The notes under the pieces are model-generated. The model was given only the letters and a program-made list of their open reading frames with translations, made no database searches and was not told the DNA's origin. From Epiperipatus broadwayi (lineage: Eukaryota; Onychophora; Udeonychophora; Euonychophora; Peripatidae): a stretch of DNA of 64,000 nt. A program made the translations under genes and the position numbers. Location: the NCBI GenBank assembly GCA_028023455.1, contig JAQFVV010001018.1, forward strand, positions 64,001-128,000. Reading direction: 5' to 3'. Each line of letters opens with the position of its first letter. The stretch's first letter is position 1. Of the stretch, positions 11,990-23,745 are shown piece by piece.

Positions 11990-12525
11990 TATAGAGAATT
12001 TTGCCTGCTTTAATAATAGCTATGAGCAAGCATAAAAAATGGTGATCATGTGATGTTTATTGGCTTAAAACCAATCCTGCTTAATAGGATAGTGGTGGCT
12101 ATGGTTATTAAAGAACCAAAGACACCAAAATATATAGATACTGCACTGAGTTCAGACCTATATGACTATATAAGCTAATGAGCTTGGATTAAAAATATTA
12201 TAGTGTTTTCAATTTAAGACTCATAGCTTTGTAGTTAAATAGAGATAAAAGGTGGCTGCTGGAGGGTTGCATTAGATCCTAAGATCTAGATGCAGTGCTC
12301 TCAGATCCAAGACTCCTCACTGATGAAGGCCACAAGCTAGAAACTAATCTGGGGATATTGGATGAGTAGGTACTAGATGGGGATTTTATGCACAAGCCTT
12401 CTGGCATCCATTGATTACTCTGGCTTGCACTGAGTGGCAATATGTATAGAGAGTTTTGCCTATTTTAATAACAGTTATGAGCAAGCATAAGAAATGGTGA
12501 TTATGTGATGTTTAATGGATAAGCT
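11990..12525 (+). repeat. Hammerhead repeat, about 1.2 tandem monomers
   Basis: One full monomer plus the start of a second. The landmark GCCTNNTTTAATAA occurs at 12003 and again at 12458, a period of 455 bases, followed both times by GAGCAAGCATAA and an ATGTGATGTTTA block. Order in the monomer: landmark, CCAATCCTGC block, AGACACCAAAAT block, TGACTATATAAGCTAATGAG, GGTGGCTGCTGGAGGGTTG, ribozyme motif, GCACAAGCCTTCTGGCATCC, landmark again. The monomer is closely related to those at 41770-42300 and 60645-61100. Partial tandems of a ribozyme-bearing unit are typical of Penelope-like terminal repeats and of animal retrozymes. Confidence 0.8.
12305..12363 (+). ncRNA. Type I hammerhead ribozyme motif (best paired copy)
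   Basis: The intact core CTGATGA (12320-12326) is followed by stem II (GGC and GCT around loop CACAA), GAAAC and a short stem III. Stem I pairs in two parts: TCCTCA 12314-12319 with TGGGGA 12350-12355 (one G-T wobble), and ATCCAA 12305-12310 with TTGGAT 12358-12363, split by a small internal loop. This helix-loop-helix stem I is where natural type I hammerheads make their activating loop contacts. The triplet before the cleavage point is ATC here instead of GTC, and the base pair next to the core in stem II is A-A. Activity may therefore be reduced. The core and pairing are seen directly; catalysis is inferred. Confidence 0.75.
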
Positions 12526-12529
12526 TAAA

Positions 12530-15003
12530 TATTTCAAACTGGTGATAAAAGAACAGCATAAAATGTTCTGCATATATTCCCCTTATAACCAGAAAGTTCG
12601 TTTTCTCCATATCACCCAGGTTACCTTTGTAAATGTGAGAAATCACATAATACTAGATATTAGTGCCATAAACTTGCAAGCCAGTTTCTGACTACTAACT
12701 TTCTTCAGCAAAAGAGCACTATTTTTGCGATATAACCATACATTATTGTATTTTACTCATAATATGCTATTCAAGCTAATGAGGTGAAATTGTCCAAGTT
12801 TTTGAATTTAAACCAATATAAATGACAAAGTATAAAAAGTCAACAGAAGTCAAACAATGATATAGTTTAATAATGTCAGATTATAATTTAATTGCAAGTA
12901 TCTTTGATCATTTGGCAAAATGTAAACACACCAAAATATTATTAAGCTCCTCTAGATATTTAATCTGTGTTGACCACAATATCTTTTTCTTCAATCCACT
13001 TCAATATGATCTCTGAAACATTATTAACCAATGAATACCATATGGGTAATATCAAAGTGACCCATAATAATTTTTAGTTATTGAACTTATTGAATGAGAA
13101 GCATTGTTTTTGCATTATAGGTATTTAGCAAAACTAGTATTGAATGTGTTTAATATTTTCTTTACATTGATTATTCATGCTTAAAAAAATGGTAATGAAG
13201 TGGATTAAAAAACAAACGTTGCTGTCAAATACAGATAACATGTAAACTTAAGAAATCATGTAGTATTTCAGCATAATTTTTGCATATATATTAATATGTT
13301 TAAGAAATAAGTGAATAATTACTGCACAGAAATGCTAAAAATACTAAAATTATTATTGATCCTGATGAATGTAGTCTTGCTATTAGTTAAATCTAAAATT
13401 TGTGCATTAACAGCGATATCCAGGTTCATGTGCCTAGCTTAGCAATAATTCCCTTAATACATCAATCACAATTTTAATTGTGTTTAAACTGGTCACCTAA
13501 TATTAAATAATACCTCATAAAAAAGTATTATCACCATTTTGCAAACAATTCATTGTATGATAGAAGCAAACCATATTAGTAAACAAGTCAATCAGCAACA
13601 TTAATGTACTTTGGATTGCAATCTCAATGCTGATAACATTTTGGGTATTTATTTGGAGCTAGAGATATACTTCAATATTTCTGCTTTTTTACCATGTTGA
13701 AATTTCTTTCCAAACAATAAACCACCTTATTATTTTAAAGTAATTCTTAAATTATTTGATTATTACACATATATTAATTTAAAATACGTTGTTAAAAAAA
13801 TAATCTAAATAAAATTAATAACCTTAAGCAATCTTTTTTTTTATAAAAATATTTTAAATATTTATCATATTTCAACATTTATTTATTTAGCAACTGATCT
13901 AGTGCTTTCATTATAAAACTTTAGCATTAGAGATATTTTCCGATAAATTCCATTTTGTAGCAAAAAGGTATTTCTATAAATGTTTTCGTGTTTCATACCC
14001 AGTTTATTATATACTTTAATAATATAAAAAAATCATTCATGTTTGTGATGTAATTTTAAATACTAAGATGCTAGAAAAAATTGTATGAATAATGGTAAAC
14101 TACAACAGGTATATCACAATTGCTTTTGAGCAAAAAACGTACATATTTTGAAGTACTCACTACAATAGCGATATTGTATCTTGTAGATCACCAAAACCTT
14201 TTTAGGTCTGATTATTAGCTTGATTTAACTTATGCTATACACTTGTTGAGACAATTCTTCATTGATTTTTTTATTATTTGCCTCTAAGCCATCTGTTGAT
14301 GAGTAATGCTTTAAGATTTTTCACATAAAACAATTTACATGTCTCACTTAAAGATCAAAATTATTTAAATAACAGATCCTTTTTAGAATCTTTACAACGA
14401 ACATAATTTTTTCTTTGAATTAACAAAAATAAAACACAATAAAATATAAATTGAAGGCAAAACACAATGAACATCCCCTTTATTGTTAAAAAGAGATTGC
14501 CTTGACAACAGTTTGAGATTGTTGATTGTTATTTATATTGGATTGTCTAAGTGTTGATTGGTTTTAATGATTATATATATATAATTGCTACTTTATACTT
14601 AAATTAAATTACTATATTATATACTAATAAATTTGCTTTATACTTATATTGCTAATTTTAAAAACACTGAATAAAGATTTGATTTAAAAAGATATTATAC
14701 ATTTACAGTTGTTTTATCACAATGTAGTATAGTACTAATATGTCTGGAAATCACACAATATTTTACTATGCTAAAAATATAAGACAAATCCTTTACTTTT
14801 TTGTCATGATACCTTAAATTTAAAATAGTACTTAAATATAAGATTAGTATTACATTTGATAAATTTTTATTGTGATATTAGAAGTTAATGGAGATGTAAT
14901 AATAAAATACTGTATTACACTTTTTACATCGATATTTAGAATAATTTCTTTAATTTTTATTTATACTTAAAAGTTTATAAAATTTACATTTTTTAGGTGA
15001 AAA
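12530..15003. other. AT-rich stretch with no gene seen
   Basis: About 2.5 kb without supported genes or clear repeats. Short T/A alternations occur near 14569-14582. Confidence 0.5.
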
Positions 15004-15011
15004 GTAAAAAG

Positions 15012-16779
15012 GTAATCGACTGAAATCCGGGCATGGCCGCTTGGAGCGTTGATGCTAGACAAAATCAATGAAATATAACATTACTGGGCCACAATTTTTT
15101 TTTTTTTTTTAATACATGATTTTTTTATTGATTAAACGAATTTTTATTTTATTTATAACATGATTTCTTTATTATTAAACAAATTTTTATATTCATTTTC
15201 GTTGTTGTTTTTTTTTTTTTTAATCTGACATTTTTCTTTATTCAAACAAATTTTGCTAATTTAATTTTGTGTACCTTTTATTTTGATCATTTTAAAACTT
15301 TGGACCATTTCACGACGTCCAAAAATTTGTTTTAATCCCGTCGCCGAAAAAATAGAATACAATTATTTGGGACTTGTTTAGACCTTTATTCTACCTTTTT
15401 TTTTTTTGCTTGACTAAATTGTTTTTATTCTTATTACGAAATCGAAAGTAACTTTAGTGTTGTTGGGGGTTAAAAAATTGTTTTGAAACACCCACCCTCG
15501 CATCAAGAATTGTAACAAAAAGTCAATACCTTTTTATTTTTTTTAACAAAAAAAAAAACACCTTTTTTTTTCACTTTTGACTTATATTTATATTTCGTTT
15601 GAATTAGCCTTTTCTTTTTTTTTTTTGCTTCTACAATAAACAGCTTACTTTTTGGGGGTCTTTATGTACTGTTATTATTAACAAAAAGTACACCAAAACA
15701 GTCATTTTTTTAACCCTGACCTTGTTTGAAATAGAATGCAATTATCTGGCAATTGTTTCGAATTTTTTTCAACCTTTCTTTTTTGGTTGACACCAATTGT
15801 TTTTATCCTCTTATTAAATCGAAAGTAAGTTTTGTGTTTTTTGGGGGTAAAAAATTGTTTTCAAACTCCGATACCCACATATGGAAAAGTAATTGTAACA
15901 AAAAGTCAATATTTTTGGCTGATTTTCAACAACCTTTTCTCAACCCTTTTGACTTTTATTTATATTGCTTTTGAATTATCTTTTTCTTTTTTGTTTTGGC
16001 TTCTACAATAAACTGCTTTGGTGGGGGGGGGGGTTCCTACTTCGATATTATTAATAAAAAGTAGTCATTTCTTTTAACCCCGCTACTGAAAAAAGAACAT
16101 CATCCAAATACTTGTCAATTTGTAATGAAATAAAAAAAAAAAAGTACACAAACTTTGGACTTTGCGATTTATTATTTTATTGCTATAATAATCAAACAGT
16201 CTGGTATTTGGAAGGACATTATGTTCCTGAAAAAAGGACACAGTCTCCCTCACCTTTCTGTTGTACTCGACATTTGTGAAAAGTGTTTGAATTGCACGTG
16301 CTTCTCAAACATGTTATTGGTCTCATCTATTTTCCATGCAGAAACGTGACTTAGCGCGAGAGCTTTTATCGAAGCATGGTCGAACGTACCCTTTGCCAAT
16401 TTTTTACATATTAACATTTTTTTAGGGAAGGGTGGGGACCATATGACAGTTATTAATAATTAGCAACATTATTTAAATAGAAATGACATTGCTCTATTAC
16501 GGAGATTTGAAAAACTGGTACCACCTTGGAATTCAAACATCCTCAAGCGTTATGGTAATCAGCTATGAATAGAACGAATACGCGTAAATAATTTCGAAGC
16601 ACAAAACAGGCCGTAATATTTTTGTGCAATGTCATGTAAAGTGGCCTAGCTAATGGGTTAATACAATATGAAATGTTGTATTAGCCTGTAAGGCCGGCAG
16701 CCACCGAAACGGCATTTTTATGTGTTTTGACACGTAAACAATGCCCCAAGCGGCCGTGCCTGGATTTCAGGCTATTACT
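15012..16779. mobile_element. Non-autonomous DNA transposon with internal tandem repeats
   Basis: The ends are inverted repeats. 15021-15050 and the reverse complement of 16741-16770 agree at 26 of 30 bases (CTGAAATCC then GGCCGCTTGG), and the similarity runs on outwards through GTAAT. Directly outside is a candidate 8-base target duplication, AGTAAAAA, at 15004-15011 and 16780-16787. Eight-base duplications are used by hAT, P and Merlin elements; the superfamily is not clear. The interior has no transposase. It holds about two units of a 370-base T-rich tandem repeat and, near 16420-16740, a more complex unique segment. Confidence 0.75.
15330..16120 (+). repeat. Tandem repeat, about 370-bp period, inside the DNA element
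   Basis: Unit starts can be recognised at about 15334 (ATCCCGTCGCCGAAAAA), 15711 (ACCCTGACCTTG) and 16076 (ACCCCGCTACTGAAAAA). Each of the first two contains, in order: ATAGAAT(A/G)CAATTAT, ATTGTTTTTAT, AAATCGAAAGTAA, TTGGGGGT, TTGTAACAAAAAGTCAATA and GCTTCTACAATAAAC. The third is cut short. Small open frames of 60-70 codons across these units lie in low-complexity sequence and are unlikely to be genes. Confidence 0.7.
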
Positions 16780-16787
16780 AGTAAAAA

Positions 16788-17960
16788 TATTTAAAAACAA
16801 TATTAATTATTAATATAATTTTTGCTGTTATTTTATATCATGCTCATATTTAGCTGTTTTGAATAAGACACATGTCAAATTAAATTAATCTGTTAATCAA
16901 TTTCAAAATTATCTTTTATAAAGTTCATTTGTCAAAATAAAGATTCATAGTAGGACTTTCAAAAAAAAAAAAAAAAAAATGTTTATGTAAGCAAGTTTAT
17001 ATTGAAGTATAATATTTTGGTAATTCAAAAAATGTTAACAAAATATTTAAAAAAATATTATTTCAGCTATAGTTTAGTACACCTGTAGACCATCAAAATT
17101 GTTTAGCATGACACCAATGTTATGCACTCCATAGGTTTGACATATCTGTTCTGTTTGTTATATCAAGTCAGTATAAATATTTTGACATTCTATCAACTAT
17201 ATACTTTGAGAAATATTCATTTAGATCAAAATAATATGAAGATTTTATGCTAGTAATAAAATATTACTGATGTCCATCTATATATACATGAATAATTATA
17301 AACTACATAAATATGTAATAACATTAATTTTTACTTCTAATCTCTTTTCTTGATCTTCCAAATGCCAATGTTTAATATCAACCAATTTCTTGCTAGACAT
17401 GGTGTTTCTGGCAATAACCTGACACCATTAACAGCATATGAAACTACTTGAAATCCTATCAAACATAGCATCACAATTTCTATTTTTAACTAGCAATACT
17501 CAATTTCATATTAAAGTTTAAGCATGAATTTTAACAATAATTTAAATAAAATCTCTTTTGAAGAGTTCTAGATAAGATTGAACTTTTAATTAAATTCAAT
17601 TTTAAATAAACTTGCTTTCAAAAACATTCAAATTAATGCTAAATTCATATTCAAACTTTAACATCAAATTAAGCATTGTGAGTTAACTTAAATAGAAATT
17701 GTACTGCTATATTTTATGGCTGATGACATCAGATTATTGACAAAAATATATATCCAATCAAAAAGATTGGTTGATTTTTTCATCAAACACTGCCGCTTGT
17801 AAGATCATAAAAATTTCTATAGGGGTATAAATAAAAATTGTTAATATTATTAGATATATATATATATGTTCATTCATCATTTTCAGCCATTATTAATCTA
17901 AATAAAGTATAAAGATGTCTCCTAGTTTAATTAATCCAGTTTATTTGATCTATAGCCTTG
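16788..17960. other. AT-rich stretch with no gene seen
   Basis: No supported gene or repeat. Contains an A run near 16962-16979 and a TA run near 17852-17867. Confidence 0.5.
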
Positions 17961-17964
17961 CTTC

Positions 17965-20220
17965 TTTACATTATTGTAACAAATATCCATATCTTATCTA
18001 TTCAATTCATATAAACTCTTTCTGGTTCTTTTAGTATCTCTTGGAATCCAGTTTAAGACTTAAATTGTTCATCTACTATCATCACTTCTAGAAATGTGTC
18101 CAATTTAACTTCACTTCAGCCTCTATCTGTCTATTAATTTTTCCTCTCTACATCAATCTTAGATATATATCTACATCTTATCAACCCATTTCACACATTG
18201 AAATCTCTTGTGTCCATTTACTGTTACTTTTCTGTTGATATATCCAATTCAATTCCATTTCAGTCTCTTAATTTTTTTAATGATCTCAATGATACTTGTT
18301 TTCTCATTTATCTATTTTATTTTCTATTATGTCCATCATACATCTCTTCATATTTTGCTGAACACACAGAAGTTCCTAAGCTGTTTTTAAGTATTCAAGT
18401 CTTGGATAAAGCATATATTAAAAATCTTCCTTTTAAAATAAATGTTCACAATTCTTTTTAATATTAAGTTCTTCTACGAAAGTACTCTATCTGAATTTAA
18501 TTCTATGATTTATTTTATGTAATATATTTCCATCTGCATTTAAACCTGATTACATTTAAAGTTATTAATTTCTTTCAATCTTTACTATCAATCTTCTTTC
18601 TGATATATTTAACATTTTTAAAGTTCTAAAGCTTTATTTGTAAAAACAATTTCTTTGTTATCTCTATTTTCTTTCTATAAAGCTACAATAAAAAATTTAG
18701 AAAGATGGAATCATCCTATCACATAATTGTCCTAATGTTAATCTTCTTAGTGTTATCAGGTAGTCGAATCACTGCTGTTTCATTTTATTAAAAATTCTTC
18801 AGAATTTGATAATATTATTGATCTATATCTTCCTAAAACTTAATCTCTATCAAAATGTTTATAGCATCAAATACTTTTCCATAATCTAGAAATCCAAAGC
18901 AGAATCCAGAATATAATGGCAATTCATACTTATTGATCTTTTCTATGATTTCACTTAATAATTATATATGATTAATTATTTTTAAATCAAACTTTTTCTT
19001 TTGATTGATTTGACAGAATACCGGTAGTCTGTAATTTAATTCCCATTTCATCTTTTTAAAATATCTATATCACTTTTGTGTTTTACTAATCTTCTAATGT
19101 ATTTTAATTATTTAGACATTTGGTACATACTTTACTAACAATTTCACTATTTCTTTACATACTTCTTTCGAAACACCTATATTTCCTTCATTCCTTGTAG
19201 CTTTCCTATTCTTAATACATTTTATCACATGCTTTAACTTTCTAATTAAAATGCTTGAAACTTCAAAAATGTTTTCATAATCAAAAGGGCTATTTGTTTT
19301 TCTTGTTTTTTATTACTATTCTTCCATACACTTCATGATGCCATCCCTTTTCTTCAGTAATAGTGCTATCTTTTTTCTTACAGGCATAATAATATTCCTT
19401 CCAATATCAAGATGCTGTTTTATACATGTGAGACTTGTTTTCATTTATAGCTTTTTTGGCTTTTGAGTTATATTTCCTTATGTCCACTATTAACTCTTTT
19501 TTATATAATTTCCTAGAATTTCAGGTATTTAATTCTAAATAAATTAAAATATTTTCACATTCCTTCTTTTCTTCATATATTAGCCTATTTCAGTTGTAAA
19601 TTAACTCTTCAATTACTACTTTTCTGTATAGCAGTACTTAAAAGAGTAAATTACTTTCTTATTAATCACAAATTCTAATTTAAATTCAATGGAGTATTTC
19701 TGAAGTTAGAGCTAATGATTGTTGCTACCGAGTTTCTTAACATTCTTAATCTCTCTTGATTTGTATTAAGGTATCTTGCATTTCACTTATTGCTGATTAT
19801 TTCTTGTATTGAATCTATTAAATACATTGCAACCTTGAAATGTATGTCTTTTGATGGTCAAAATATAATCTGTTTATGCAGCATCTTCATTTAGATATTT
19901 TTGTGCCCATTTCCACATAACATTTTTCTCAAAAAAAACAAAACAACAAAAACAACAACACCAACATACTGTTCCCTTTTTCGGCAAATTTCATTTTCAT
20001 ATATCCTCTCTCTGCTTTTTGACTCCACAGTAAAATTTACCCACACTATTTCATCTTTCAATTGTTTTATGGCATTAAAATTTTTCATGACAATTTTATA
20101 TATTTGTTCAGTCAGATCGAAAACATTATTTAATATTTTTAAAAAGGTTATATCAAGGTGTCAACATAAAAAACAATCTTTTTTAATCTTCATTATAAAG
20201 TCTTACTATTTCCTTATATA
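17965..20220 (-). mobile_element. Degenerate RTE-type LINE, copy B
   Basis: This is the second old minus-strand copy of the RTE family at 385-2900. Near 18868-18900 the minus strand reads FGFLDYGKVFD, a clear reverse transcriptase motif A (F-x-D-Y-E-K-A-F-D). The 3' end near 18035-18065 contains CTCTTGGAATCCAGTTTAA, which is also the start point of the two short RTE tails at 61808-61996 and 62953-63145. The 5' part near 19880-20100 aligns with 2400-2610 of copy A. A 106-codon open frame on the plus strand at 19901-20221 lies antisense to this old coding region and is not a gene. Confidence 0.75.
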
Positions 20221-20224
20221 ATTT

Positions 20225-21394
20225 ACAGCAGTGACAGAGTCAAAAGCGGAAATTGTTCCTGGATTGATTCTCTGTGACAGCAGGGAAAAAAAAAATCCAA
20301 ATTTGATGAACTGTTATTAACATTACCTAAGAATATTATTATTATTTTTTGATTTGAAGCTTATTACATTAACAAACATTAGTAAGATTGTATCAATGTT
20401 ATACAATAATATTGTTTTATATAAATGTTGGCAATTCCTTATGTCTATTTTTGAATACACAGTGTTTAAAAAATGAACTATTCACTATTAGTTATTTTAA
20501 TTAACATTTTAAACGTTTATTAAAAAATAATAATTAATCGATTAATAACATTTTAACTGCCTCTCTTTTTTCAGTCAGTTAGACTTTTTGAAAACGTTTA
20601 TTTTCTAATTTTGAAAAAAATTATGTAACATTAACAAAACATCATATGACCTCTGTCTGCATACTACTTTTATGTAGTATATCTATTTCTGTTATTCTAA
20701 AACTAGGAAGAAATTGATTTGTTACTTAAAATTACATACTGCGCGTATGTGCTTGAACAGTAAAATTAATGTTTATTGTTTTAACACATTATGGACTTTA
20801 GTCTCGTAGTAGAGTAATGAACTTGGGTGTTAATGATTTCTGCATTGAAATTTTTATTTAGTCCTTCTGATGTTTGAATGTTAGAAAACATTCCTAGAAT
20901 TTAAACATTTCAATTTGTCTATCATTTTAAAAGACATTTTAAACTGACATTTGAGTAAATTGTTTAGTAAATAATAATAAATGAATAAATATTGTTATTT
21001 TTTAAAACTTTCAGAAATATTTTTTTATATGTTGTTAATGAAGTGTATGGTGAAACTTTCCATTTTACCACAGTTTATAAGTTCTATGTTTTTTAACAAC
21101 TGTTGCTTTAATTAACATTTTTCAGTACTTTCACAGTAAGTTATTTCATAAATAATAGTTAATGAATAAAAATATTTTAAAATTTTGTTTTAATTCTGAA
21201 GAGACTGCAATGACTAGAGTGAAAAAATTTGTTACTATTAAGGACTTATATAGTGTACTATATTTCATTATTATTTACAGATAATTTGTTAAAGGGATTA
21301 TGAAAATAATTGGAGTGCTTTGTGAAATCAAAACATTTGATTTAGACTAGAATATCTAAAATGTATTAATATTAAATTACTCAATACTACAAAC
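20225..21394. other. AT-rich, probably intronic stretch
   Basis: No supported feature. If the exon at 21395-21499 is real, this lies in its downstream intron on the minus strand. Confidence 0.45.
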
Positions 21395-21499
21395 CTTAAG
21401 ATCACTCAGTTTTTTTCTTTCAAATTGGTCCATCTGATCTTCCAAAATTTTACTAGTCTGAGCAGCCTCAACAGTAGCCCTCTGGAGAGCAATTTCAGC
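21395..21499 (-). CDS. CIBAR1: Internal exon of a CIBAR1/FAM92-like BAR domain protein
   Basis: Read on the minus strand, this 105-nt block gives 35 residues: AEIALQRATVEAAQTSK, ILEDQMDQFERKK, LSDLK. It is preceded by an ATTATAG acceptor and followed by a GTTTGT donor, and is in phase 0 at both ends. It aligns along its whole length with the human FAM92A/CIBAR1 stretch that starts AETELQRA and runs through NNFERQKMKDIK, part of the predicted BAR-domain coiled coil. The acceptor Ala, the L-Q-R-A run, and F-E-R-x-K with D-x-K at the end are conserved. CIBAR proteins bend membranes; CIBAR1 is known from the ciliary base (with CBY1) and mitochondrial cristae. No other exon of the gene was found in the window, so its introns must be long on both sides, or this is an isolated relic. 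No stop or frameshift is present. Confidence 0.8.
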
Positions 21500-22945
21500 C
21501 TATAATGAGACATTCAATTAAACTTAATATAAAAAACAATTTGAAAGTTCATTTTAAAAAAATGTGTGTGTGTGTATATATATGAGTATTCCTTATAACA
21601 ATTTGTATTTGAAGTAGAAGAGGACCTCCTTTTACTTCATATAAATTCAAGACAAAAGCCCTATTATACAGAATAATAGAGAAAAGTTGTTTAGCCTCAG
21701 AACTGTTAATTAATAATTGATAGTTTCCTGATAATATCAAAAAAGGCTATCTCCATTTACATGGATATAAAATTTCTTTATTTTCATTTTTTATCAATTA
21801 TATATATATATAAAAGTATAATAGAAACAAATACATGACCAACAATTATTTGTCCTTAAATCTTTTTGAAGAACAGTGTTTTGCTACACTTCTCCATTGT
21901 GTTGCTTTTTAAATTAATATATATATTCATAGGATTATTAAGATTTGGATAAAATTTTTGATCAGCAGCAAAATATACAATAAAGAAATATAATAAGCTA
22001 AAAGAAGATAGTTACCATTTGATCTCTTTATCACTGTTCTATCTAAACTATATGCACTACAGTAAAATTCCATTAGGAACCTAAAATATTATTTGTTTGA
22101 ATGCCACTTTAAAAATGTTCTAGATCTATCAAGTGATAGTTCTGCAATTCTATGGATGAGCTGGAGCATTAGTGATAGCACACTATTATTATCATAGGAA
22201 GTCAGTACAAGCTATAAGTACAGAAGTGTTAAAATACAAACATTAATATAGTAAGCATATATTCATAATTATCATAACACTGCTCATGTACAGTATATTC
22301 TATATCTACATTACATAATCTCTCAAGCATGCATACATTTTAAAAACTGTTAACATTTTTTATTTTGTATATATCTCACTGATGCATATATCAAAATAAC
22401 TTTGTTGAATATGTTAAGTTAATAACTAACAGCATAGTGAATATTCAAGATCCTTGTCAAAGCAGATCATAAACTCATGACAAAATCATAAATTCTATAT
22501 ATTAAATTATTGATACAATACATGACTTTTCCTTACTTTTTAAGGAGGTTTTATTTACTTTTTTAATTGCAGAGCTCTGATGAAGGCTGGGGCTTCAAAA
22601 ATGCAAAAAAAACCCAAAACAACCAACAAACCATATAAATTAAACAATAAAGAAATAATGAAAACATTAATTCATACTTTATTTATGTTCTTTCAATACT
22701 CCTATTATTCTGTGGCACTAATATAATAGGAAAGGGGTGGAATTAAAAGATAACATTCTTGAACTGATTCCCAGTTAAGGAAAGATAAAAAAAAATTTTT
22801 GGATTAATTGAACAAAACCACTGCATTCAACCTGCACCCAAGAGATCATTGAGTGTGCTTATTATTTTCATCTACTATGATTGCTAGCATTTCTCCAGAG
22901 TGAGAGCATGGTTAAGGAAATTAAAACACAATTATATATATATAT
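21500..22945. other. AT-rich, probably intronic stretch
   Basis: No gene or well-defined repeat. At 22572-22600 there is a CTCTGATGAAGGCTGGGGCT stretch that resembles the first half of the hammerhead motif but lacks GAAAC and the cleavage triplet, so it is not counted as a copy. Confidence 0.45.
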
Positions 22946-23250
22946 ATGTCCAAAAGATGGCGCTATACCAAAACCGCCGAACAAGTGTAAGATTTGTTTT
23001 ACATAAACGAAAAAAGAGTCAGAAATTAACTACCTCTTTCATTTGCTCACCCCCAGATCAGCTGATTTCAAGCTGGTTTGCTATCCTCAGTGGGGGATAG
23101 AGTATAGAAACTAGATAAACCAGCTTGAAATCAGCTGATCTGGGGGTGAGCAAATGAAAGAGGTAGTTAATTTCTGACTCTTTTTTCATTTATGTAAAAC
23201 AAATCTTACACTTGTTCGGCGGTTTTGGTATAGCGCCATCTTTTGGACAT
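22946..23250. mobile_element. Nearly perfect 305-bp palindrome (foldback MITE)
   Basis: The left arm 22946-23079 and right arm 23117-23250 are reverse complements over 134 bases with a single mismatch. The 37-base centre contains CTATCC and GGATAG, which extend the stem. The outer ends read ATGTCCAAAAGATGGCGC and its complement, and the element sits in a TA run, as expected for a family that targets TA. The sequence is much richer in G+C than its flanks. The near-perfect symmetry implies a recent origin or repair by arm-to-arm gene conversion. No coding sequence is credible. A transcript would form one long double-stranded hairpin. Confidence 0.85.
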
Positions 23251-23380
23251 AAATAACAAGTGATAGCAGGTTACGTGATTAACTTGTTTTTTGTTTTTCA
23301 TATATATATATATGATCAAGATTTGAGAAGACTATTGAAAATCAATTGCTGCTATGCTCAGTCTACTGCGTTTTGGTATG

Positions 23381-23745
23381 AAGATTAACTGTGAATAATA
23401 AATAAACAGTGCCTGAAAGCATTTGCTACTATCTTTTAGAGTAGGATGTAGACTCATCAAAGATTAAATAAATACTGTTTTAGATACAATTTTTTGTATA
23501 TCTCTTTTTACCTTATTACCATCAGTGACTTAAGATAGGACCTACTTGTTATGAATCTCTCATGCAATTAATCATCTCCCTAGATGAGGATTAACTGCAA
23601 ATAACAAATGTCAGAGCAAGAATATTTGCAGTTATCTTATAGTATAGTATGTTAGTTAAATGAAAACTAAATACTGTTTCTAATACAATATTTTCTGTCT
23701 CTTTTCCTTACATGCCATCAGCCACATATTTGTTATCACAGTGAG
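23381..23745 (+). repeat. Diverged tandem duplication, about 206-bp period
   Basis: AAGATTAACTG at 23381 and AGGATTAACTG at 23587 start two units. They share, in order: an AA(C/T)AAA block, TTATCTT or CTATCTTTTAG, AAATACTGTTT, TACAAT and a CCATCAG block near the end. The units are clearly related but well diverged. Function unknown. Confidence 0.6.

Noticed and set aside
15753-15974. Plus-strand open frames at 15753-15974 and 16155-16349
   Set aside because: They lie in T-rich tandem units or unique filler of a non-autonomous DNA element and show no domain.
19901-20221. 106-codon open frame on the plus strand
   Set aside because: It lies antisense to the degenerate RTE copy B, is Phe/Ile/Ser-rich and has no domain.
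22572-22600. CTCTGATGAAGGCTGGGGCT as another hammerhead
   Set aside because: It has a CTGATGA-like start but no GAAAC, no ACTAGT stem III and no pairing arms; it is not homologous to the repeat family.
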